From: Ralstonia soli
Lineage (GTDB): Bacteria > Pseudomonadota > Gammaproteobacteria > Burkholderiales > Burkholderiaceae
Length of the DNA stretch: 64,000 nt
Direction: 5' to 3'
NCBI RefSeq assembly: GCF_023955655.1
Contig: NZ_JAMXHT010000003.1
Coordinates: 617,203-681,202, forward strand
Positions 46,822 through 55,751 of the stretch are shown here, piece by piece. The translations under genes were made by a program, and so were the position numbers. Every line of letters starts with the position of its first letter. Positions within the stretch are counted from its first letter, which is position 1. Under the pieces are notes generated by a model. The model did not search any database and was not told where the DNA came from. It was given only the letters and a program-made list of their open reading frames with translations.

Positions 46822-47667
46822 CTACTCGTTCAGGAATTGTGTGGCGTGCATCAAGAAGCGCGACGGATACTGGAACTGAGCTGCGTGACCTGCGTCTGGA
46901 TAGATGAACAATTGGGCGTTTGGAATGTTCTGCGCCATGTGCCAGGAGTTGATTGTCGGAACCATGATGTCATTCACACCATTAAGAATGAATGTTGGCT
47001 GCTTGATCTCCCGCAAATGCACAAAAGGATCTTCGGGATCGAGCTTCGGCAAGTAATACATGTTTGCCTCAAGCTGAGCCTGCGTGACCTCTGGTGAACT
47101 AGGCGGATCTTGATCAACGCGCTCATGCCTACGCTTCCAGAAGTCGAGCCCAGCTTGTTTCGCCGCTTCTGACCGACCGAAGAATAGAAACAAGAAGTCC
47201 TCCACGGTGGGTACCGGACGCGGCGCCGCATCCATCACACCTGGGTCCATGTCAGGATTGCCTCCACGTGGCCCCGTCCCAAGAAGCATCAGCTTTCGCA
47301 CCAGGCTAGGATGGCGTCGCGTCAGATCTTGAGCCTGAAAGCCGCCCAGCGAGAATCCTAGGACGTCAACTTTGCGAAGACCGAGCGCACGTATAACGGC
47401 GGCCGCATCATCTGCCATATCCTCAATTCTGGTGCGTGGCTTTCCAGAAGACGAAGCTATGCCGCGCCCGTTGTACAGGATCACCTCGCGCCCTGCGGCC
47501 AAGCCGTCCGTCATGAGTGGATCCCAATGATCCATTCCACCGCGGAAGTGTTGGAGGAAGAACAATGGCGGCTCACCAGTCGTACTGTTACCCCAACGGC
47601 GGTAGGCAAATCTGTTGCCATCGACTTCCACGTAATTCGTCGGGGCAGTGAGGTGGGTATAAGTCAT
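46822..47667 (-). CDS. Alpha/beta hydrolase, copy 2
   Basis: A 281-residue hydrolase. The start at 47667 has GGAAG seven bases upstream; the frame is open to 47739. Nucleophile VLGFSLGGFQAQD, then LLGTGPRGGNPD, acid in NGVNDIMVP, His in YPDAGHAAQFQ. No signal peptide. It is more diverged than copies 1 and 3 from each other, but shares RIEDMADDAAAVIRALG with copy 3 (SIEDMADDAIAFIKAMG). Confidence 0.9.
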   Translation of the reverse strand: MTYTHLTAPTNYVEVDGNRFAYRRWGNSTTGEPPLFFLQHFRGGMDHWDPLMTDGLAAGREVILYNGRGIASSSGKPRTRIEDMADDAAAVIRALGLRKVDVLGFSLGGFQAQDLTRRHPSLVRKLMLLGTGPRGGNPDMDPGVMDAAPRPVPTVEDFLFLFFGRSEAAKQAGLDFWKRRHERVDQDPPSSPEVTQAQLEANMYYLPKLDPEDPFVHLREIKQPTFILNGVNDIMVPTINSWHMAQNIPNAQLFIYPDAGHAAQFQYPSRFLMHATQFLNE

Positions 47668-47806
47668 GTCGGTCTTCCGGTATGAAGGGGAAAGAGTCGC
47701 ACTGGATGAGGAAGTCAGGCGACAAATCCCATTCTTCAATTAACTTGATCCCCCTTTTCGCGGGCTCAGTAACGATTTGCACGCGAAAGGGAAGTTGAAC
47801 TTCAGG

Positions 47807-48772
47807 CTATCGAGCAAGGAATTCCAGCGCCTTAGGAACAAATTCCGTGTAGTACTGAAAGATCCCACCGTGGCCAGCATCGGGATAGATGATGAGGCTG
47901 CTGTTAGGCAGACGCCGCGCCAGGTCTTCTGAATTCTTAGTTGGAACCATGCGATCGTTATCGCCGTTAACGATGAGCACCGGATTTTTGACAACCGATA
48001 GATCCTCTGGCTCCTTCAATCCCCAGACACGCAGCGCTTCTAACTGCGTCAAGAACGCAGATGTGGCGATCTCCTTGTCGCGATTTTCCGAACGTTCCTT
48101 CAAACGCTCCAGGAATGCCTTGCCGGCCTCAATACCGTTCGGCGTGCGGGTGAAGAACAAATACTGCTTTGGATCCTGGCGGGTGAGAGCACCACGAAGA
48201 ACGTCGTAAAACGTTACGCCGGATACCGTGCTGATACCTTCACCGCCAGCGGGACCCGTGCCGGCGAGAATCATCTTGCGGACGAGTTGCGGATCTTTGA
48301 GCACGATTTCCTGCGCGATCATTCCGCCCATCGAAAAGCCCAACAGGTCGACCTGCTTGAACCCCATAGCTTTGATGAAAGCGATTGCGTCATCAGCCAT
48401 GTCCTCGATCGAACTCGGCGTTGAACCGCTGGACGCACCGATGCCTCGATTGTCGAACGTAACAATATGGTGTTCGGCCGCGAAACCATCCACGACACGT
48501 GGGTCCCAGTTGTCGAGTACGGCCGCCAGGTGCGTAAGGAACACCACCGGCGTGCCGCCATGATTTTTTCCCAACTCTCGGTATGCGAAGTCGACTCCGC
48601 CAACCTTGATGGTTTGCGTTGGCACGTTCTTCCAGGTGACCGCCTGCTGTGACTCCGCTGGAGAGGCCATCTTCGGACCGTCCGGCGGAGCGTCGGCTGC
48701 CGCTCCCGTCGTTGAAATAAGCGTTGCTGCCAAGGCGAATCCGAGCAGACTTGTCTTCAGTAGGTGATGCAT
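47807..48772 (-). CDS. Alpha/beta hydrolase, copy 3 (exported)
   Basis: A 321-residue hydrolase with a signal peptide (LLGFALAATLISTTGAAADA, residues about 8-27), so probably periplasmic. Nucleophile LLGFSMGGMIAQE, ILAGTGPAGGEG, acid NGDNDRMVP, His YPDAGHGGIFQYY. It is a close paralogue of copy 1 with a secretion signal added; the pair could act on the same compound in two compartments. Confidence 0.9.
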   Translation of the reverse strand: MHHLLKTSLLGFALAATLISTTGAAADAPPDGPKMASPAESQQAVTWKNVPTQTIKVGGVDFAYRELGKNHGGTPVVFLTHLAAVLDNWDPRVVDGFAAEHHIVTFDNRGIGASSGSTPSSIEDMADDAIAFIKAMGFKQVDLLGFSMGGMIAQEIVLKDPQLVRKMILAGTGPAGGEGISTVSGVTFYDVLRGALTRQDPKQYLFFTRTPNGIEAGKAFLERLKERSENRDKEIATSAFLTQLEALRVWGLKEPEDLSVVKNPVLIVNGDNDRMVPTKNSEDLARRLPNSSLIIYPDAGHGGIFQYYTEFVPKALEFLAR

Positions 48773-48930
48773 GGCTTTGATTCCAGGTTAGGTAATTGCC
48801 AAAGGAGTGTTTTGTGGCCTCCGCCACTCGGAACTCCCGACAAAAAAATTCGGCACTTGCGATAAAGTTCTTGCTTGTGCCCGCGCTGCGTGGCCGGCAT
48901 AGCGATCATCAAAAGGAAAAGGGGCGGCAA

Positions 48931-50193
48931 TCAAGCTCTCATGCGCTTGGTGCGGTAGTTTGCCCAGCTGCTATTCACCAAACTTTTGAGAAATGCCATT
49001 AGGGCACTTTCGTTCGGGCGAGGGTTACCCCCCTCCGCGATACGCTTCAGTTGGCGCGTATACCAAAGGACCTCCATAATTCCCATGCGATCCACCGGCT
49101 TGATACCAGTCTTGATGGGCCGCACGCGCTGCGAGCTGTCGCGTCCGTTTAGCAAAGCAGCCGGCGCATCAGGATCAATCGCCAATAGTCGAGCGACGCC
49201 AACGATGTCGAGTGCGCCTGTACTGAGCGCGGCGTTCATGCCCTCGGCCGTGCGAAAGCCCCCGGTCACCATCAGCGGCACTTTGACCTCAGCTCTGACC
49301 TTTTCTGCAAACTCCAAGAAGTACGCTTCGCGTGCCGCCGTCGAAGCTTTTTGCGGCTTTTGGAAGGCGCCGCTCATGGCTGGCGCCTCATAAGTGCCAC
49401 CGGAGATCTCGATCAAGTCAATGCCAGCCTCTACGAGCGCGCGGATAGTAGCCATCGACTCCTCTTCGGTGAAGCCGCCGCGTTGAAAGTCTGCTGAATT
49501 GAGTTTGATCCCAACCGGGAAATCTGCCCCGACTTGGCGACGGATCTCCGAGTAGACGGCCATTACAAAGTGGCGACGTTTCTCGGGGGTACCACCCCAT
49601 TCGTCAGTGCGATGATTGTGATGAGGGGACAAGAACTGACTAATGAGGTACCCATGGGCGCCGTGAATCTGCACGCCGCTGAAGCCCGCCTTCTTGCAGA
49701 TGGCAGCACTGCGCCCGAAACGCCTGATGATGTCGTCGATTTCCGTGGTTGTGGCTTCTCGCGGCGTTTCAAAAAACGCTGCCATGTCTTCACGGAATGG
49801 GATAGCCGATGGCGATAGATTGCTTGCGTTCAGCCCCTTGGGGGACTGCTTTCCGGGATGGTTCAGTTGCACCCAGACAGCCGCACCCTGATCGGTAGCC
49901 GCGCGGGCCCATTGCTGCAGGATGAGCAGGTCGGTTTCATCTTCGATGACTACGTTGCCGGGCTCGCCGAGCGCTCGGCGATCGATCATCACGTTACCTG
50001 TCAGAAGTAGACCAAGGCCCGATGCAGCCCAACGTCGATACAACTCGACGAGCTTGGGCGTGGCATGGTTGTCGTACGTTCCCAGCGTTTCGCTCATAGA
50101 AGATTTGGCGAGACGGTTACGAACGATGCTGCCATTAGGCAAGCGTAAGGGCTGGTTCAACAGACTGGCGTTAGATGTGGACTGGCTGGACAT
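48931..50193 (-). CDS. NADH:flavin oxidoreductase (Old Yellow Enzyme family), copy 2
   Basis: A 420-residue OYE-like TIM barrel of the class including 2,4-dienoyl-CoA reductase-like single-domain forms. The start at 50193 is inferred; the frame is open to 50238. Motifs: RNRLAKSSMSETLGT, VWVQLNHPGKQSPKG, VQIHGAHGYLISQFLSP with His/His near the substrate site, GGTPEKRRHFV, LMVTGGFRTAEGM for the FMN phosphate. Either start overlaps the upstream GMC gene (23 bp from 50193), so translation may be coupled. The C-terminus ends in a basic tail (YRTKRMRA). Confidence 0.9.
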   Translation of the reverse strand: MSSQSTSNASLLNQPLRLPNGSIVRNRLAKSSMSETLGTYDNHATPKLVELYRRWAASGLGLLLTGNVMIDRRALGEPGNVVIEDETDLLILQQWARAATDQGAAVWVQLNHPGKQSPKGLNASNLSPSAIPFREDMAAFFETPREATTTEIDDIIRRFGRSAAICKKAGFSGVQIHGAHGYLISQFLSPHHNHRTDEWGGTPEKRRHFVMAVYSEIRRQVGADFPVGIKLNSADFQRGGFTEEESMATIRALVEAGIDLIEISGGTYEAPAMSGAFQKPQKASTAAREAYFLEFAEKVRAEVKVPLMVTGGFRTAEGMNAALSTGALDIVGVARLLAIDPDAPAALLNGRDSSQRVRPIKTGIKPVDRMGIMEVLWYTRQLKRIAEGGNPRPNESALMAFLKSLVNSSWANYRTKRMRA

Positions 50194-51823
50194 GAGGAGT
50201 ACTCGAGAAGGTGCGGGCTGCAGGTGTTTTCGGTGCAACGTGGGACATTGCGTGTTCGGTCAGCGCGGTGATGGTCAAACTCGGGTTCACGCCGAGATTG
50301 GCGCTCAGCATCGAGCCATCACAGATCAACATGTTTTGATAACCAAAGACGCGGTTTTGAGCATTCATCACACCGCGCTCCGGAGAATTCGCCATTGCGC
50401 AGCCACCCATGCAATGGGCTGTCGTGGGAATGTTGAACAGAATCTCGGTTAGGAACGCCGTAGGGATGCCGCCGAGTGCCTTTGCCCCCTTTTCAACAAA
50501 CGCATTTGCCTCGGGGATAAAGGTGGGAATCGGGTTACCGCTGGTAGATAACTGCTTGGCGAATGGCCAATACCAGCGGCGCTTGAACTGCATGTCGATG
50601 AACGCATCAACTGTCTGCATCACTACAAACAGGACGGTTTGTCGAGCGAACCCTATGGGGTTATGCACGCGGAACGCTTGAACAGGATGTTTCGCAAGAG
50701 TCCACAGCCACGCGAAAATTCGCGTCCATCCTGCACGTCCGCCGCACAACAAGGTCATCATGAGGCCAGTGGCGTCCGAGCCTTCCGGATAACGCACTGC
50801 TCCTATGTGCGTTCGCTCGTCGATGTAGACGCCTGCACCACCTGCTACGCCATGCGACATGCTCTTGTCCTTTGCTGGAAAGCGCACGCCGACGAGCGAT
50901 TCGGCATTGGTACGCACGCGCTTGCCGAGGTCGTCGCTAATGCGCGGCAAGGAGCCTCGTTGTTTCAGACGAAACAACAGTTCCATCGTGCCCAACGAGG
51001 AGGCCGCGAACACCACACCCCGGCAGCGGAAGCTGCGCTGCTGCCTGTTAAACCAAGCGGTGGAGCGCTCGGTAAAAATCTCGTAGCCTTCGCTGCCGTC
51101 TTCCTTTCCGTTGAGCGGGCGCACGTCCACCACCTTGGTTTCGGCAAAGACTTGAGCACCGCGCTTTTCCGCGAAATAGAGATAATTCTTGTCGAGCGTG
51201 TTCTTGGCGTTGTGCTTGCAACCCACCATGCAACCGCCGCACCCAACGCAAGTCCCCCGCTCGGGACCATCGCCATCAAAATACGGATCAGGGTAGGTTT
51301 TGCCGCCGGGCTCTCCATTTGGCGCGAAGAACGTTGCGACGCGGCCGCTGTGAAAGGTGTTGGCTACACCGTGAAGCTCGGCCATTTTCTTGAGTCGCAG
51401 GTCGGCCTCGCCCAAAAGCTTGTTTTCGGTCACGCCCAACATCCGCTCCGCCATGGCGTAGTACCGTGGCATGATGTTTTTCCAGTCTTGCAAGTCGGCC
51501 CAGGAACCTTCATCCCAAACTTTGTCAGGGGGAATTAGCAGCGCGTTGGCATAGGTAATAGATCCCCCGCCAACCGCTTTGCCGCTTAAGACCATGACGT
51601 GGCGAAACAACCGCATGTTGTAGAAGCCGTGCATTTTCATGCCCGGCAACCACATCCACCGTCGTGCGTCCCAGTTGCTCTTGGGAAAGTCTTTGGCCTC
51701 CCAACGCTTTCCCATCTCCATAACACCCACTGAATAGCCCTTTTCGGTTAGGCGGCAGGCAGACACGCTGCCACCGAAGCCGGAGCCAATCACGATGTAG
51801 TCGAAGTCATAGGAAATGCTCAT
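50171..51823 (-). CDS. GMC-family oxidoreductase, cholesterol-oxidase-like
   Basis: A 550-residue FAD enzyme. The start at 51823 gives MSISYDFDYIVIGSGFGGS; the frame is open to 51901. FAD loop GSGFGGS, then VLSGKAVGGGSITYANALL. Near 190 lies the Cys-rich CVGCGGCMVGCKHNAKNT, typical of the cholesterol-oxidase-like GMC branch, and the C-terminal HCMGGCAMANSPERGVMN and LSANLGVNPSLTITAL carry the catalytic His/Asn region. It oxidises secondary alcohols, often sterol or cyclic terpenoid. Stop codon inside the next OYE gene. Confidence 0.9.
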   Translation of the reverse strand: MSISYDFDYIVIGSGFGGSVSACRLTEKGYSVGVMEMGKRWEAKDFPKSNWDARRWMWLPGMKMHGFYNMRLFRHVMVLSGKAVGGGSITYANALLIPPDKVWDEGSWADLQDWKNIMPRYYAMAERMLGVTENKLLGEADLRLKKMAELHGVANTFHSGRVATFFAPNGEPGGKTYPDPYFDGDGPERGTCVGCGGCMVGCKHNAKNTLDKNYLYFAEKRGAQVFAETKVVDVRPLNGKEDGSEGYEIFTERSTAWFNRQQRSFRCRGVVFAASSLGTMELLFRLKQRGSLPRISDDLGKRVRTNAESLVGVRFPAKDKSMSHGVAGGAGVYIDERTHIGAVRYPEGSDATGLMMTLLCGGRAGWTRIFAWLWTLAKHPVQAFRVHNPIGFARQTVLFVVMQTVDAFIDMQFKRRWYWPFAKQLSTSGNPIPTFIPEANAFVEKGAKALGGIPTAFLTEILFNIPTTAHCMGGCAMANSPERGVMNAQNRVFGYQNMLICDGSMLSANLGVNPSLTITALTEHAMSHVAPKTPAARTFSSTPHVQPVHI

Positions 51824-52268
51824 AGCCTGCACCTTGAGCTCAGGCTTGCGGCGCGACCAGAGCGTGCTCCGGGGCTCCTGAAATTCATGATTTGTCTCCA
51901 ATTTATGGTTTATTAGTTCCGACTAGACGAGCCGAACTCGCAGCTAAGGTCAGACGGCGCTGCGACGGCCAGGCTCCTTCCTGACCGACACCGGCAGCAA
52001 TCCAGATCCAGATTCGATTGCCACCAAGTTTGCGAAAACGGCTGGTCCCGTGTTCAACGCGGGACGATACGAGACCGAGGGGCAGTACATGGACTGATCA
52101 CGACTAGACTTCGCCAGAGACGCGTGGTCTGGACATCGACAAGAAGGTCATCTGCTCACCACTGCGTTCCCAATCTTCAAGTCCGCCTCCAAAGTCGCTG
52201 GCGCAGCCAAAATTATGATGCCCATCATATTTTGGCGCGCCCCGAAAAAATTGCGAAGCGCTGGCGCC
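51824..52268. other. Region between the GMC gene and tetR2
   Basis: About 445 bases. It holds TetR site 2 (52214-52229), probably for GMC transcription. On the plus strand a frame ending at 52097 reads GSFLTDTGSNPDPDSIATK and AGPVFNAGRYETEGQYMD, which looks like the C-terminus of a lost gene but is unassigned. Confidence 0.4.
52214..52229. promoter_or_regulatory. TetR operator, site 2
   Basis: TATGATG-CC-CATCATA, perfect 7-bp arms with a 2-bp centre. Position: 391 bp upstream of the GMC start and 40 bp after the tetR2 stop. Confidence 0.75.
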
Positions 52269-52874
52269 CTACCGAGAAGCCGAGCGTGCCTGTGTCGGCG
52301 TGTCGTAGAGCTGAATCAATGAGTCTCGAGCCGCCGCCAAAAGTGCACGCCCTTTGGGGTTATCCCCCAACGTGCGCGCTAGTTGCAATGCACCGATGAG
52401 CGATCCAGCCACCATACTTGCTGCCTCACGATGCGATGCTGCAAGCGTGGAGCGCACCGCCGAAATAAGCTGCTGCACATGCACAACTGAGGCCTGCCGC
52501 ACGGATCCCGATTGCCGTGGCATCTCCGTCGCGAGCGCGGCAACGGGACAACCGCCATCCAGTGAGCTCAAAAACCGATCCGCCAAATAGACCTCGACTA
52601 GGCAGCGAAACCCGCTAATCTCCGGGCCAGCCCATTGCCGAGTTACAAGTGCGGCCTCAACGGCGATGTCGCGACTGGCACGCTCGAGCGCTTCCACAAA
52701 GAGTGCGTCTCGCGACTTGAAGTGCGCGTAGAAACCGCCGTGCGTCAGCCCGGCCTGATTCATCACCTCAGCAACTCCGAACCCCTCGTAGCCTCGGCTG
52801 CGAATAACTCGCGCAGCTGCATCGAGGATGCGCTGATGTGTCTCTTCCTTGCGTCGGCTTCGGCAGCGGTTCAT
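52269..52874 (-). CDS. TetR-family regulator 2
   Basis: A 201-residue repressor. HTH GFGVAEVMNQAGLTHGGFYAHF at about 32-53; ligand domain with GCPVAALATEMPRQSGSVR. It begins 19 bp from operator site 3. The HTH recognition part (AGLTHGGFY) is identical in all three island TetR proteins, in line with a shared operator. Confidence 0.93.
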   Translation of the reverse strand: MNRCRSRRKEETHQRILDAAARVIRSRGYEGFGVAEVMNQAGLTHGGFYAHFKSRDALFVEALERASRDIAVEAALVTRQWAGPEISGFRCLVEVYLADRFLSSLDGGCPVAALATEMPRQSGSVRQASVVHVQQLISAVRSTLAASHREAASMVAGSLIGALQLARTLGDNPKGRALLAAARDSLIQLYDTPTQARSASR

Positions 52875-52892
52875 TAATCACTGGCTCACAAA

Positions 52893-52922
52893 TATGAGGA
52901 TCATCATATGACGAGCATCATG
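52893..52922. promoter_or_regulatory. TetR operator, site 3 (with an overlapping second dyad)
   Basis: TATGAGG-AT-CATCATA (52893-52908), one mismatch in the left arm, directly upstream of tetR2. An overlapping imperfect copy, TATGACG-AG-CATCATG, runs 52907-52922. The pair may allow two dimers, with autoregulation. Confidence 0.7.
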
Positions 52923-53130
52923 GAGGGTCAAGGGAAATTTAGAAGATGTCGCCAGTCGACCACGATAACAGCCGGAGACTTCACACCGTAGCTGACACTC
53001 CTAGCGCCGCTCATATTGGTGGGCGCTTCCCCGGTGCGCCGCATGTGACGTTCCCGGGACGGCGGAGCTTGCCGATCAGCCCTCTCCGCATGGAACGAAA
53101 CCTCAACTTGCACTTCTGGGCGCATTGGAA

Positions 53131-53146
53131 TATGCTAACCATCATA
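53131..53146. promoter_or_regulatory. TetR operator, site 4
   Basis: TATGCTA-AC-CATCATA; the right half is intact, the left has two changes. Its last base is the A of the tetR3 ATG, so binding would block the very start of transcription or translation. Confidence 0.65.
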
Positions 53147-53730
53147 TGAAAAGAATCACCCAAAGCCCAAAGGAAATCACACACGAACGGATCGTGGAAG
53201 CCGCCGCGCGTGCAATTCGGCGCAGCGGTTACAACGGCACTAGTGTGGCCGATATCATGAAAGCCGCAGGACTAACGCACGGCGGCTTCTACGCGCATTT
53301 CGAGTCTCGTGAGGCGATGCTTGCCGAAGCGGCTGACCGAGCAGGGTCGGAAAGCGTGGCGATGATGGAGCACGTTGCTGCCACTACTCCACCCGAAGAA
53401 ACACTTCGTGCGATGGCCCAAGCGTATCTTTCCCAAGAGCACTTGGAGGGCATGGAAACCGGTTGTGGTACTGCGGCGCTTGTCTCGGAAATGCCCCGAC
53501 AAACAGCCGAAGTTCGGCGAGCCGCCACGCGGCGGATCAAGGAGATGATTGACCTCGTAACGCGCCAATTACCCAACTGGGGGCAACCTGGCGCGCATGA
53601 GCAAGCCCTCGTTATCGTCGCCATGATGGTCGGCACATTAACGCTCGCACGTGCCGTCGACGACCCCAAGCTTTCCGAGGCCCTGCGTGATGCCGCGCTA
53701 AGTCAACTGGGCCCCACACGCAGCAACTGA
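53146..53730 (+). CDS. TetR-family regulator 3
   Basis: A 194-residue repressor starting at ATG 53146 (MKRITQSPKEITHERIVEAA). No ribosome binding site is seen because the operator occupies the position; the message may be leaderless, or a TTG at 53125 may be used. HTH GTSVADIMKAAGLTHGGFYAHF; ligand domain with GCGTAALVSEMPRQTAEVR. More than half of its residues in the first 60 match tetR2. Confidence 0.92.
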   Translation: MKRITQSPKEITHERIVEAAARAIRRSGYNGTSVADIMKAAGLTHGGFYAHFESREAMLAEAADRAGSESVAMMEHVAATTPPEETLRAMAQAYLSQEHLEGMETGCGTAALVSEMPRQTAEVRRAATRRIKEMIDLVTRQLPNWGQPGAHEQALVIVAMMVGTLTLARAVDDPKLSEALRDAALSQLGPTRSN

Positions 53731-53772
53731 CGATTAATGCCGCTAATTCTGCGGCACTCCTTTGCTCAAAAA

Positions 53773-53788
53773 TATGACAAGCATCATA
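53773..53788. promoter_or_regulatory. TetR operator, site 5
   Basis: TATGACA-AG-CATCATA, 92 bp upstream of the acyl-CoA ligase start; right half identical to the others. Confidence 0.7.
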
Positions 53789-53879
53789 CGGACATCATGG
53801 CGGGCATCTCGTGCCAATGAAAAGCAACTGCCGGCCGCAACGCTTGGCAACTCCCACCGGTAGTCACAGCGAGGACAGC

Positions 53880-55529
53880 ATGGAAAGAATTTGGCACAAG
53901 ATCTATGGGAGCGACATTCCGTCCGAGATCGACCATCGCCGCTACCGTTCAGTCGCACAGCTCATTCAGGAGGCGGTGGAGCAATACGCGCACCTTCCGG
54001 CCTTTGTCGGGCTCGGTGGTGAACTCGCCTACCAGGACGTCGATCGTCTGTCTCGGCAGTTCGCGGCCTACTTGCAGGGCGAGCTTGGAATCAAGAAGGG
54101 GGATCGCGTCGCGTTGATGTCCCCGAATATCTTGGCCTTCCCGGTGGCCATGTTCGGCATCATCCGCGCGGGCGCAGTGCAGGTGAACGTCAATCCCCTC
54201 TACACGGCACATGAGCTTGCACATCAACTGGTGGATGCGGACGTCGACACTGTCATCGTTTTTTCCGGAGCGACAAACACACTGGTGGAAGCGATGGAGT
54301 CCGTATCGATCCGACATGTCGTCGTTGCCGAGGCCGGCGACCTTGGAGACAGCCCCTCTCCACGCAGCCCATTGCCGCGGGAGCTGACCAAATTTACGTG
54401 GTTCTCTGACGCAATCGATGCAGGCGCTGGACTCGTCTTCGAGCCGGTCGACCTGAATCACGATGATCTGATCTATCTTCAGTACACCGGCGGCACGACG
54501 GGTGTCCCCAAGGGAGCTGCTCTCTCGCACGGCAACCTCATCGCCAACATCCTGCAGTTCAAGTCCTTCGCGCCGCGCATTTTCGGGGAAGGCCGCGATC
54601 TGGTGATCACTGCGTTACCGCTGTACCACATCTTTGCGCTGATGGTGAACTGCCTGAGCTTCTTTTCGGCAGGCGCAAAGAATGTACTCGTAGCCAATCC
54701 ACGCGATATCGATTCACTTGTCGCGACTTTTGAGAGGCATCGCTTCTCCATCGTCACGGGCGTCAATACTTTGTTCGCCAACCTGATGGCACATCCCCGA
54801 ATCCACCAAATTGACTTCTCTTCCCTTCGCCTGGCTCTTGGAGGGGGAAGTGCAATTCTGAAAGGGACTTCGGACAAGTGGCACTCGCTCACTGGACAGC
54901 ACATCAAGGAGGGGTTCGGCATGTCGGAAACCTCCCCAATCGTCACCCTGAACCCTCTGCATCTTGAGGACTTCTCGGAGACCGTTGGCATTCCATTGCC
55001 GTCGACCGATGTGTCATTGCGCGACGATGACGGACATGAAGTCGGGATCGGGGAGCCTGGAGAACTCTGTGTGCGCGGCCCTCAAGTCATGCGCGGTTAC
55101 TGGCGCCGTGAAGAAGACAATGCCACGTCCTTCTGGGCTGACGGTTTTCTACGCACCGGTGACATTGCCATATGCGATGCAAACGGATTCATCAAGATCG
55201 TCGACCGCCGAAAGGACATGGTGCTCGTCTCCGGTTTCAATGTGTTTCCCAACGAAATCGAGGCCGCGGTCGCTTCCTGTCCCGGCGTTCTGGAGTCAGC
55301 CAGCGTTGGTGTTCCCGACGGCAAGACAGGCGAAGCGGTGCACTTGTTTGTCGTCAAGGAGCCGCATGCGGAGCTGACTGAAGAGCAGATCCGCGAACAC
55401 TGTCGTGCTCGCTTGGCAGCGTACAAGCAACCGAAGTTTGTTGAGTTTGTTTCTGAGCTGCCGAAGTCAGCGGTTGGCAAAACACTGCGAAGAGCTTTGC
55501 GATCCTCGACGACAGGGATAGAAACGTAG
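53880..55529 (+). CDS. Long-chain fatty-acid/aryl-CoA ligase (FadD-like, AMP-binding)
   Basis: A 549-residue ANL-superfamily enzyme that makes acyl-CoA with ATP. The start at 53880 follows GAGGACAGC; the frame is open to 53811. P-loop YLQYTGGTTGVPKGAALSH near 198-215, EGFGMSETSPIVTLNP (A5), YWRREEDN and DGFLRTGDIA (A7), VDRRKDMVLVSGFNVFPNE (A8) and PKSAVGKTLRRAL with the A10 Lys. It probably activates a carboxylic acid formed by the island; the length class is not predictable. Confidence 0.93.
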   Translation: MERIWHKIYGSDIPSEIDHRRYRSVAQLIQEAVEQYAHLPAFVGLGGELAYQDVDRLSRQFAAYLQGELGIKKGDRVALMSPNILAFPVAMFGIIRAGAVQVNVNPLYTAHELAHQLVDADVDTVIVFSGATNTLVEAMESVSIRHVVVAEAGDLGDSPSPRSPLPRELTKFTWFSDAIDAGAGLVFEPVDLNHDDLIYLQYTGGTTGVPKGAALSHGNLIANILQFKSFAPRIFGEGRDLVITALPLYHIFALMVNCLSFFSAGAKNVLVANPRDIDSLVATFERHRFSIVTGVNTLFANLMAHPRIHQIDFSSLRLALGGGSAILKGTSDKWHSLTGQHIKEGFGMSETSPIVTLNPLHLEDFSETVGIPLPSTDVSLRDDDGHEVGIGEPGELCVRGPQVMRGYWRREEDNATSFWADGFLRTGDIAICDANGFIKIVDRRKDMVLVSGFNVFPNEIEAAVASCPGVLESASVGVPDGKTGEAVHLFVVKEPHAELTEEQIREHCRARLAAYKQPKFVEFVSELPKSAVGKTLRRALRSSTTGIET

Positions 55530-55751
55530 AAACATCATCGACTACCGAACCGCAACCACTCGGTAATTGCAGTCAATGACGCAGGCAAGTCCATCGGCGG
55601 AGCATCGCTTCGTAAGAAGCGTAGCGAAATTGGTGCAGCGATTCGATCGCCTTGCCCTCGTTTGCAAAGGACGGCGGATGCCGACCTGAGCGACAACCTT
55701 TTACAGCAGAGCGCATAGCGCTACTAACACCTCTGATTCGGAGAGCAGCAA

